From assembly GCA_037576195.1 (NCBI GenBank), contig CM075103.1, forward strand, positions 26,682,723 to 26,746,722: a stretch of 64,000 nt of DNA. The letters are read 5' to 3'. Source of the stretch: Phytoseiulus persimilis. Taxonomy: Eukaryota; Arthropoda; Arachnida; Mesostigmata; Phytoseiidae. The position numbers and the translations under genes were made by a program. Within the stretch, counting starts at the first letter, position 1; each line of letters begins with the position of its first letter. Below, piece by piece: positions 12,201 through 24,200 of the stretch. Under the pieces are notes generated by a model, which worked only from the letters and a program-made list of their open reading frames with translations, was not told the origin of the DNA and searched no databases.

Positions 12201-15200
12201 GATTCAGCCAATTTACGTGCAGGCTCTTGATTCCATGAATATGGGTCATGAGACTCCGTTGAATATCTCCACCAAGGCTCGACTCCTTCTCGTCCGAGCG
12301 TGACGGTTTTTGCCGGGATGTGATTTCCCACCCTTCGTTGAGGTGATTGGGCTGGGAAGTCCGGCGTCTCCCCGAGGAACGAACATTCTCAGAAGAACCG
12401 CGAATCTATTCGGATTCGAGCCAGAACTCAAGCTCGACCTTTCAAGACCTTGGGTGATGTCAGCTGCGATACCAGCGAACTTCAAATCCTTTGTGCGCCG
12501 CTGTTGGCATTGCGATTTATAGAGCGAGAACTTTGGAGACGTTCATGAGTGAGTTCGGCCCTGTTCTCCGCCACGTCCCAAATCAGCGAAGACGCAATGA
12601 GTTTGAGACTCCGTAAAACAATGCGTTGCGACTCATCAACATTCCTTTAGGAGTGCCGAACCGAAGCGAGTTGGAGATATGCATCGAGTTCGGTCAGTTA
12701 GTCAGCGAGTCGATCCACTCCTGACTGTTCATTAGAGAGGAATACGCGCGCGCTCGAGGCCATCAATGGAGATCGATGAATGAAGAAATGCTTCGAGGAA
12801 CTAGATGCCGGGAGGCCTCCCTTCGCGTCTCCGCTTCGCATTTTTCGCCTTTCCTGCGCTCCCAGAAACCCGTATCGCATCCGTCCCTCGAGCCGTTTTT
12901 CTCCCGACTCTATGAAGAGGGGTGAGAGAGGTTGTGAGTACCCACGGATTGCTTGATACATTCGGAATTATTGAGAGAACGAGGGAACATTAAGATAACA
13001 AATCGTCGGTGATGCCACCAAAAAGCCACCGCCAGCCTCTTCAAGGCCGTTTAGCATGAACTTCATCAATCTATCTAAGAGGGTCGCGCGTTTTTCTCTT
13101 TCTGCCAAAGCGAACGTCGCGCGAGGAGGGGCGAGCGAGGGCCGAATACAAAAAGGAGGAGAGCTTTTGGTGGGTACACAGTATTCTGCGATGCCAGAGC
13201 TCGTGAACGGGATAAGCTCACGAGGGATAGAGTCTGAAGTCGGGGGGAGGGGAGGAGAGAAGGAAAGCCCCAGCACCGACTCCGCTCTGGGCGCAAAGGG
13301 ATCGCGACTAGAGTGACTCGAGCGATAATAATGACGAGAGGAGATGGAGGAAGAACAGCGAAAAAATTGCGATGTCGCCCAATGTTTCGCTCAGACCGTC
13401 CCCCCCCCCCCCCCCTTCCCCCATATTCTTCCCCCGCCGGGATCGCTCCCGTGGTCCGTAGGCTCGTAGCGATCTATTGATGTGTATTTACATTCGGCCT
13501 ACATTATTCATAGTCGTCTCCGGTTGCTTGAAGGCATCTCGATTGGCTGTTCTTTGCCATCATGAAAAATGAACTGACTAGATGGTGGCTTTTACTCACC
13601 GTGAGGAAATGGCTCGCTCGCACGGCCGCCTCTTCACCAGGGTCCCTGGTTTTCCCGTTCCGTGCTTCCCGTTTCGCCAGTGCGCTTCATCAGCGTCTTC
13701 CTCACGACCCACGAGTTTCCGATTCCGGAATTTCCGTTCGGTTGTTTACCTCTAAGGCTCCAAGCAGGCCCTATTCCTCGGGCGCTGGACTGCCGGCCTC
13801 ACTTTCTCGGCTGCATCCTCAGGATCGCTTAGTTGCTCTTAGTCGTCGCGGTTCGCTCAGACAGTGTTTTCGGGTCGGAGGGTCGGGCCGGCGGTGGTTT
13901 ATGACGTGGCGCTTAGCGCTGCAGGGATTCTAAGGCGGAGTTGCAGTATTTATTGTAAATAAGAAGAGCAACGTATCCAACCAGCCGAATGACCGACCCA
14001 CCAGCCTTGGAGCGCGGACAAACTCGCAGACGGTTAGGAGCAAGCGAGCCGGTCGTCTTTCGGCTCCCTTTATCGTTTCGCGGCGTCGCTCGAGTCACAT
14101 CAGAGCCGATGATGAGGTCGTGAAACTCTGGTTTTATGTCTCTGGAGAAGCGAGCCCCCCATCGAGCCAGCATGCCGGCTCGTGGCTCCGCCGGTTACGG
14201 ATCAGCTGACAGGTTCGCTGCTGAGGTTGGCGTTCACGGAGGCATTCACGGACTATTCCACCGCAATGGAGGCCATGGTCGAAAACACAGTACGATGGTA
14301 CCAGCGTACTCGGCCAACGGCCCACGATGGCGCCTGCTGCGAGTCCGTCTCTCTGTCCACGTCTTGTGTGGATGGAAAAGTGAAGTGGTGGATCTCTTCC
14401 GATGTTTGGAGGATTTCAACCTCGATCATCCGCGCGATCCACCGAGCACGGAGGAGTAGTGCATTAAGGAAATCCAACGATTGCGGGGTCTACGCTCCAC
14501 CTCGAAGAGAAGTGCAAGGTCAACTCGGAGGGGATGATCGTCGATGACGAGCATGATTGGAATGTCAAGGTGGATGGTCATAAAATCCGGGCCCGAGTTA
14601 ACTCTTGATATTGGTCGCGTTCCGAGAGTTCGGAAAGTTCCTTTAGGTCGGGATTTTGACCATCTCATCGAGTCATGCGGCGGAGCGTCCAGTTACGCTC
14701 TTTTCAATCAACAAGAGGATTCCATGCAAACCAAGAGATCAGATCCAGTAGATATTCTGTCCAATAACGCGGGAAACCTTCTACGGACACCGCTCTGCTC
14801 GGAAGCCAGAGCTCGGCATCCTCGCTGCGATCTCCGCTTGAACTCGAGGGCTCGATCCCCTCTCATTACGGGAAACGAGCTTCGATCTTCTTCAATTATT
14901 CTGATTGCAGCCATACTGCTCCCGAGGATTCGAACGAATATTAGGAAACTGTTGCGGAGCTATTCAAGAGGCTTCTCGACGGAGTGTCCGAGCTCCATGC
15001 GTACCTTGCTCTGCCAAAGCCTCAGGACACTGCTCTGGTTTCGAGCAACAGACTCGAGGAACGATAAGTCACCTCTACGGTGCCTCGAACGGGAACCGCG
15101 TCGGTCATGCACGACTCTCGTCATCAGTTGGTCAGTTCGTTCATAGTGTGTTCGCTTCGGTCAGAATCAGCGACAGTTTCAGATTGTTCTCGAACTGTAC

Positions 15201-18200
15201 GCATGGAAAAAAAGGCGACCCGGTCCGACTCAGTCGAAGATTCAGCAATACATGAATAGATGGCTCTGCCTCACGCGATTCGGACATTGCAACGCTATTT
15301 TTATGGGCCGTGGATTCAAATGAGATGATGTCGCACAGTGCCGAGCGCAGGGAACGGGGCCCAAGACCCACCACGGGACAGTCGGTCGGTCGACGAGCGG
15401 GCGGGCGGGCGATCGAGCGAACGCACTCTACCGATTGGGTTTGTGAACGGTGGTATTTTTTAGCTCCCTCTCTTCATTTCTCACTCTCTGTTCCTCAATT
15501 GGTCGTCGATAGTTCGATTGCGAATTCTCGTTTCACTCCACTCGAGTCGAGTTTCGAGAGTTTCCTCTTGTTACAAACTGTTGCGACAGCGCGTTCAGGG
15601 TGAGTGGCTCGTGTTGTGCAACAAAGTCGTCACCGCAACCGAATTTCCGTGAGCGACTTTTTATGGCTGAGCCGTGTAGTGTGTGATAGCTTATCCACCG
15701 AAGATTTGAGGAAGACACCGCTCCCCAATGAATTGGAGCGAGCTCCACGGCAGAGTCGATCCTTGAAGGACCCGTAGGCGCGGGAGCACACGGATGTATA
15801 CATAATGCTCTAACCATACCCATTTTGTCTCGTTGATCTCCGCGCGAGGAGCCCCCGAGCTTGGTTCAAAGTTCGTTGTGGCTTAGTCGCTCGATCGTGG
15901 GCTGGAATCGCGAAGGATCTCACACGTTCGGTCCGCTCCATGGTCTCCCCCCTCCGGCAGCAAATGGTCATAGCCCACCCAGGAACTACAGACCTGAGAG
16001 GCGGAGCACGCGCAATGAGAGTGGAGAGGGAGAAACGTTGCAGAGAGAGAGAGAATTTAGCAGTCGGGCCGCCGTGAAACTCGTTCGAAGTAAATTGACG
16101 CCGATGCCGTCCGTACATTCCTAGTCAGCAGTTTCGCTCGAATCAAAAAGTCCAAACTCTATTTCTCGCGATACGCGGCCTCCGGCAGGATCGTTCGGGG
16201 ACCTGGGATGTGCGCGAACGAGCGAGCGGCCGTCGCTGTCAAACGGTCATCCAATTTGTAGCACTGTTGGTGAAGCCTCGAACAACGCGTAGAAAATTCC
16301 GATATGGGACATCCTCCTATTTTTCTTCGTTCTTTGATTCCCGCCCTGAGCTCTTCTCGCAGTCTACGAGTCGTCATCATCAGCGGGGAGCTGTACATCC
16401 TTTATCGGCGAGTTCCGACCCATTCAAACCATAGCGAGAACGGGCGGGCAGAGTCACCGGCACGGAACACCTCCGTTCCCAGATGAAAGAATTTTTGATT
16501 CCGAGCGAGCCGAAGCGACGCGCGTTCCGTCGAGCTCCGAAATTACATTCTTATCGGATTCGAAAGACATTGGTCGAGAGAATTCTAGCATCTCGTCGCC
16601 CATCGTCTTCGTCGTCGACAAGGTGCCGATGATAGGTGTCGCGACAGATCACGATGGCCCGTCCGAGCTTTGCGTGTTAAGCTTTGCGACTTTTCCTCCT
16701 GTCCCTCTCTCATCGTAGTCACCGTAGACCTACGTCGCGGAACCTTCATCCTACGAATTAGTACCATCGGTATGCTCAAAATCGGAGCCTGCCCTCCTTC
16801 TGACTCGAAGATGGTGATAAGGAAAGGAAGAGGGAATCGAGATCAGGAGGGCATATGCAGAAGGGCGAAGCGGGGGAGAGGGATAAGAGGAAGACGAACA
16901 AGAAGGAGATTCAGGGACGAAAATGGACGAGAGGAGTATGTGAGAGGAATAAGAGAGAACACGAGAGATAGAGAGGAATCGAGGTAAAGTATGGACCAGG
17001 GCGGTGAGAGGGATCGGTCATGTTATAACATCTCGGCGATATTGCGGAGCCTTGCCAGTGTCGTGAACATCTGCTTGTAGCGGTGGCGTGATGGCTTCGA
17101 GTCGGAGCCTGAGCACCTGAGCGAGCGGGTGAATGAAGTCGAAAAGAAACGAGGCAGGTCATGAATTTTGACTAGCAGTAAATACCTCGGACGACGCCAT
17201 TTGAGATCATTCCCTCTGAGCAGGTTTTGTCGCCTACACCCCTTCGAGTCTCTTGCTCCTTCTCTCCTTTCTTTCTATCCTTCTCTCCCTTCTCTCTTCA
17301 TTCACCTCTCCATTCCAACTCCTCATTCATCTCTCGATTGTCCCCCAAAAACCCCCACCCCCTTCTTCATGGAGACCCGACCGAACGTTGGGCTGACTCC
17401 AGGGCTGGGCAAGGATAACGAGTCGTCAACACCCCCGAAAGAGGAGACATACGGGATTACGGGATCAGTGTTATTCGTTCCCTTCAATTCTCCTCTTTCA
17501 GTCGGTTTCACAAAGCCAAGAATGTGACCAACTGTCATTCAGGCCCCAGGAGAGCGGGATCATTAGGATGGTACTCGAGTGGGCTCGCAAACGCGTCATT
17601 TAATTTCTGCTCGTTCCCTCTTTTCAGATAACCCGTTGTCTTCCACCGTCGGAGCCCGACGTTCACCGTTCTATCTTCAGCTGGAAGTGGTGCTGCCCGT
17701 TGCCGCTTCGGTGGTTGTTGTAGCATTGATTATCGGTGCTGTATGCTTTGTGCTCAAGAACAGAGACATACAATACGACGGTGAGTGAGGAATATCGGTT
17801 GTCATGTCTAGTTGATGTTACGGGCTCGCGCCTCTTTCATCTGATCTGCCTCATGCCCTCGATCTGGACGTGACATCCTTAGATACCCTGATTGCTCAGA
17901 GGATCCGAGTGCTCCGTGGTGATGTCTGGAAGACCTCCATCATTCTTCCTTCCGCACTTTTCGTTGTGTCCCCGACAGCGTCGAGGCGAGAATCGGAGAA
18001 ATCTACGGGGTAATCGTGAGCACGTTCTGACCAAGGCCGCCCGCAAACGTCGGTCTTAGTCCTCTTTTCTCTCTCAGATGTCTTGTCCCCCTTGTCCACA
18101 TCCATTCCCGCAGCCGATGAGAAGTAGGTGCCTCGTTACCTTGATTGTTGTTTAGTGCCTCCCTGGAGCGCGGTTGCGATCAGGAGGGCGACGAACGGAA

Positions 18201-21200
18201 AAGGGGGAGGGGGAGAAAATGGGAGAACGAAACGTAACTTCGACGAAGGAGGCAACGAGGGAGCGTGGTTACAGGAACAGAAGCAGGAGTCAACGCAACC
18301 ACCATTCAGCCCCGGCACAACATGAAAGTCTTCCCACGCCTCTTCAGGAGAGAAACGGGGGATCATGACGGGAATAATGCGCAGATAACAGCGACTGAGA
18401 CGCCTCAAAACACTGTGGACGGTTGACATTCATATCGGGAAAATCATGTGAGGCCACGACCGGAACGATTTCCGCGGAGAATCCGGGGATTCCGGGGAAA
18501 TCGAGGAATCAAAAGACGAGGGCTCAGCGAAAGCAATTAGTGGAAGCGGAGCTTGTGTGAATTCCACGAGGGAGGAGCGAAAGAAGTTAAGACAGATATC
18601 TTGCAATAACTTGCCCGCGAAGTATGTCACTCCGCTGATATAGGATCCGCGTTACGTTATGATCGTTGCCAGGATCCCGAGTCGAGTACTGAGTCCTTCC
18701 CCGGTTCCTGAAAATAACGAACAAAGACTATTATATCGGGGTGTCGCGGACGAGAGCAAGACTCTATCGATAATTAAAACTTATTTAAGTCTTCGGCGCT
18801 CCCAAAGACTCCCTTTTCAAGTCTCTGCCTCATCTGAGGGCCTGAGATTCTCGACTGCATCTTGATTGGAATCCGCATTCTTCTGCTCCCGATCACCCGT
18901 GATCTCAGCAGCCGTTCCCTAAACAACGGTGCTCATGTCGATTCCTTCCCGATGGATTCCTCGGTTAGATGTTCGCTCTGATCGGCCCCAGAAACGTAGG
19001 CAGTTGAATTTTCGAATAAACTGGAACTCACGAGAGGATGCGGATCTGGAACAGTCAGAGAAGGATTAAATATTTGATGAGTTTCCCCTGGCGGAATCCG
19101 TCGTCGCGGCCGGGGAGGAGGGAAGCACTCGGCTTGAACGCGGGTAGGGGAATTCCAAGGACGGAGCTGCCGACCCGAGGATTCCCCGATCGGCGTTTGG
19201 GGCTTCGGGAGGTAGGAGGAAAGGACGCTCCCGGGTAAAGAGGGAGTGCGATTTGGATGATTGAAGGGTATTCGGCGGGAAGCTCCACTCGTGTGAGTGA
19301 ATGAATGAAGGGTCGACAGTGAAAAAGAAGTGCCCAGGTATGAGGGTCTTCAAAAGGCCGAGAAACGCGATGCGAGGCGTTTCCCGTTTCGAGAATGGAG
19401 CACAGAGGGAAACGGATCGCACCAGAGTGAGCGATGGGAAAAGGGAAAAGAAAAGGAGCACTGCTCAAAAACGTTATGCGAGTTCGGAGCACCCGCGGCC
19501 CTCTGATTTTCTGACTTGCGCAATTGTTGTCTAGAGCCTCGAAGTCTGAGGAATTTCGGGCCGAGACGAGCGAGGGAATAGGCGGGTGAATGAATGGGTC
19601 CTACCCGAATGATCCCTCTCTGGCTTTCTGCCCTCATTTTGTCATCAGATCTCGTCTGAGGGCAGCAAAGCGAAGACCGATGGAGGAAATATTCCCGAGA
19701 AGCGACGGGAGGCAATTAAAGTGAAAACATGTCGGCAATCCCCTCGACGGAAACACGCTCCAATCACGCTGAACCTTTGATGTTTGTTGGCTGCAGTTCA
19801 CATCCGCTCCCGAGTCACAATAGGTGCTGCGCGTGTATCCGGTGGTGGCTGGCACCGCTGATCACTTTACCGCCTCGTCGAAGGAAAATATGGCATCGGA
19901 TCGATCCGGGCGTAGCGTCCTATCAGTATATCTCCGAGGCGTTCGACCAGATCGAGGAAATTATTCCACGTTCCAGAGCACTTCCATTCATTTCATGTTC
20001 ATGAAGAGTGTTTCAAGGATGCGCCGGCGACGGTTACGTTCCTCGTTTCAACTACGGGGAGTGCTTGCTCTTCTGCTCGCTCAACAGTTCATAGTGGCCG
20101 TTGTCAATCGGAAACGACGGAAACGATCAGAGCTGGGCCAGATTGGTAGAGATGGAGCAAAAAGAGACTGGGAGCAGGCGTGGGGGAGCGACTGAGGAGT
20201 ACGGAGGCAGTAGGGATCAGCGGGAATCGGAAAGAGTTGGAAGAGAGAGAAGGGGGAGACGCAAGGGCAAGGAAACGGACCATTGTCTCGTAGTCACTTT
20301 TGTGGTGGTCGCGGTGGCCGTGCTGGTGGTGAGTGGGTGGTTAGTTAAGCAGGAAGCTATTCTGACTCACTGCTGTTCACTTCCAACGAATCGAGCTTTC
20401 AGCGGTAGACTTCGCCTACTTTTCCTTTCACGCCCATTTCGACTGAAGGAGAAGAGAAAGAAGATTCGCCGAAAAGACGAAAGCCGCCGCCGATGCCTGA
20501 TTGCGATGTAGGTTCGAGAGGGAAAGCCGGTACGCCCTCGTGAGTTCCCCGTTCCGCCGATTAGTCACTTGCGTGTTCCGAGGTTTTATGCCCGCGGAAC
20601 GACTATCGGTTAGTTTTTGTCGATTGCTTCACTCTGTCGCCATCAACGGTCGGATGAATGACAAAAGGAGGATTCGACGAAGCAGAGACATCGAAAGCAA
20701 AAAGATCTACCGAGCAAGAGCAGTCCTCCGGGAAAAGACGAAGGGTAGTGAGAAGAAGTTACAAATGAACGAGCGGTGGAACAGGCTCAGTCAAAGCGAA
20801 GCCTCTATTCGATCCGGAGGAAGCGGCATGATTGGCCGCGTGGCAGGCGTAGCAGAACAACATATTGCTTTGTTTTTCCGAAAATTCTGTAACTCATCCC
20901 TCTCGCGCATGAATGCGACCAGCCACTGATCGGGGCCGCTCCTTGCTGTCGCATAGGCAACGACTCCGTATCGTCACGGAACTCTCGGAGTCCCCCGTGA
21001 GCGGGTCCCATCTCGACAGGACGTCGTGTCCCGGATCCGTCTCGCGGGAGATGAACTCACGGCCGATTTCGTCAAGTATTGTTCGTCTGGAGGTGCTTTT
21101 GTTCAAGCATCGAAAGGCGATAGCCAACCATCGAGATACGAGCCCGCGCCGTCGAGTTTCTCGTTCAGTTCAGATGCCGAGACCTCGTTCCTCTGTCCAG

Positions 21201-24200
21201 AGTCCCCTTGATACTTCTGGGATACCCATACCTAATGGAACTGCCGCGACGGCCGAAAATTGGCGATCACCCGAATCAGCTTGTCGAGTCTATAGGGGTC
21301 TTCGCATGAGCGCTGCGAGTGGCATGGCAGAGGACGGAGCAATGGAACGTTCCTCTGGTCCAATTATGATGGGAAAGATGGAATCCAGGAGACCGATCTT
21401 GCTGCATTCATGATTTTTTTTTGCCGCGGCCAGGAGGTCTCACCGTTCCGGAACATTGGTGGAGCAGAGCAAAGAAGTTCAAGAGAGAACTCAGCCGAGT
21501 TTCGGCGTGCTTGTGAGCGGTGCAAATATTTGCGTAATTAGCGGCCGGCTCTCTCCACCGAGAGCTTGCTCCTCGAATCGCCAGGCTTGTTGCCAACTGA
21601 CTACTGCAACTAACGCAACTGACTGCTCCGAGAGTGAGTTCGTTTGTCGTATGTTGTTGAACGAGTTATGGTCGCGTGGGCAAACTGACTGCGCGGGATG
21701 AGGGGCCCGGACGAGGAGTCAGCCGAGGGCCTGAAGAGGAAGCTGTGGGTCGGAAGAGTCTGCGAGGGGACAGCGGAGGGGTCGAGGGGGCTGCGGAGAT
21801 GAGAGACGGCAACTGACCGAATCCTGGAGGCAAATATGGAGGATTCGGGGTATCGCGGTTGGTAAGGGGCGCCTTCATTTAGAGAGCCGCCACCAGCACC
21901 ACGGTTGGCCTTTGGCATTGTGGACGAACGAGCTGACCGAGAGCAAATTGCGTTTGCAGTTCCATCCGCAGGCTCGGCTGACTCGGGCCGAGCTAACTCG
22001 ACTAGACGAGCGAGGCACAACAACCGCTGCCGCCAGCGCTACATCAACAACAACGCGGACAACGTATTTATATTGTTGTATACGGTCTATCATTACGTCG
22101 GCGGCGTGAGTCTTGACCGAACATGAGCCTCAGCATCGCGGCTGGCCTCCGCGCGGGGCTTCATGAACCAAAAAAAGAGGAGAACCAGCAGAAAAAGTCG
22201 GCGCGAGTAGAAGCCGGCGGACGAGGGAGGGAACAACGACCATTGTCGAGGATTCTGGCTCGTCCTCGCTCGAGAATCTTCTAATTTTTTTTTCGCTTCC
22301 TTCCTTCTTCACTCCCAAGACAAGTTGTTCCTCCGGCTTCCGAGCCATGGAGGAAGCTCTCCCGTCCCGGACGGAATCGGCGTCGGGAACGGCGGTGACG
22401 GCGGCTGCGCGACGCTGCTCATAAATGCAGAGGTCCTCTTCTGAAGTAAATTTGCATTTTAATGGCAACTTTAATACCTCACGGACCCCCTGGCGTATTC
22501 ACTATGATTGGAATTAGCTAATTAATTTCCTTCTGCTGCTGCTGCTGCCGCCACCGCTTCGTCTTCCCAGCACCGACGCCGCCATCCTCGTTGTTGCTCC
22601 TGGTCTCGGCACTAGCGGGGCGGTCACGGCTCCGGGGAGTGACCCCAACAATCCCGGCTCTGAGTCCACGTCGTAGAGCCCGAGTTTCGATTTTCAGAAG
22701 CGCTCTCAGCCGCGCTTGAATTCGGTCGGCACCTCCCCTTTCCCCTTGAGATCCCCTACCCTCCCCCTCACCCCGCCCGATCTTCATCCTGTCCCCGCCC
22801 TATTGTTCTCCTTTCCTTTGAGAAACCCAGCTGGGCCTGTCCGTTCTTCCTCTCCGAAAGATTCTTCCTGGTCGGGAGTCGTCGTCCGATGTCATTCGCC
22901 CTCCCTCGAAGCCAGAATTCTGTCTCCCCCCCTCCTGCTCTCGACTCCCCCTCAGATTTTTTGCTACTTCTCGTCGCTCTCCCTACATTGGTGTGATACA
23001 GCTCAGGTTCACTCGCCAAGCAGAGACACGGCGGGCTCGCGCGGCCTCAGTCAAAGCTTCTTCTTCTGCCATAGTGGTCCTCGAATGTAATTAAAACATT
23101 TCTTGAGAACGACCACAGTGACGTGTGTCTCTGTCGTCGCAGCTCCCCATCGTCGCTGGTTAATGGCCATCTCTCCACCGACTCAAACGACTCTCGCTGC
23201 GCTTCTCGTCGTAATTCCATTCAGCCGGTGGCGGTCCTGTCGCTGCCCTGGCGCCTTTGCTGGCTCATTCCGCACCTTGTTAGCACTTCGAGACTCGTCT
23301 TCCTTTGCCGCTTCCCTCCTAGTTACACGTTCCTTTCCGAATCAGAGCCTCAATCTCTCTCAAGTTCCCTACTTGTTGCCCGTTGTCAACATGTATAAGG
23401 GGTATCCTGGAAGCTCTGGCTTGATTACCCCTTCTAACATGCTGACCAATCGGTTTGAGCTGCAGTCGCATACGTCCTCATCGTATTACGAGGAGGGTCT
23501 GGCATTAAGCCGGAGATCATCCCATAAGGCGCTGGAAATATTATCAAAACAACACCCCAGAAAGAGACGAGATGAGGAATTCGTCGGAACAGCGAGCCCC
23601 GGATGGAAGGTTGAGATCTCGAGGGCAAATTTTGCTCGAGAATCGATGATTTGACTTCAATCTCGTTTGATCTAGTGAACGCTCCTCTAGCCGGGGGCGC
23701 AGAGCCTTGGTGCCCGAGGTTGCTCGGTATCCGGCATCCGAGATCCGTGGGACTCAATCTGGCTTGAGTTTCGCGCACACAGGGAAAGCTCAGTCATTGA
23801 GTGGATTCAAGTCCTCAACGACCGCACATCGCTGTCACTTATGTCTTTCCTCCTTTCTTTCCTCTTCAGAGAGCGGTGGTTCAGGGTTTGGCGTGTTGCG
23901 TAAGAACCAGACGGCAGTTGGAGTCGGCGTGGGCGTCGGAGGCGAATGTGTCCACCTGTCTGACATGGACTGCAAGGACGCTGGTGCCCACCTGCTCAAG
24001 AAGACCAACGAAGGGTACTACGCCACTCCATACGCTACCACCAGGCTTTCGGCTCTAAATGGACACCATCAAGCAGCGAATCAGCTCCTCTGTCAGCAAG
24101 ACCAGAGAAAGTTCTCCGTTCCGCTCGGAGCCTCATCCGACTGCTTCAAACAGGTGAGTCCGCGAGCTCCTTCGCTCGCCTCTTCGGATCGCGCCTCGAT

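Noticed and set aside
23103..23654. 183-codon open frame with an SSSYYEEG-like stretch
   Set aside because: No acceptor and donor pair fits the phase between exons h and i, and most of the frame is low-complexity Ser/Arg/Leu.
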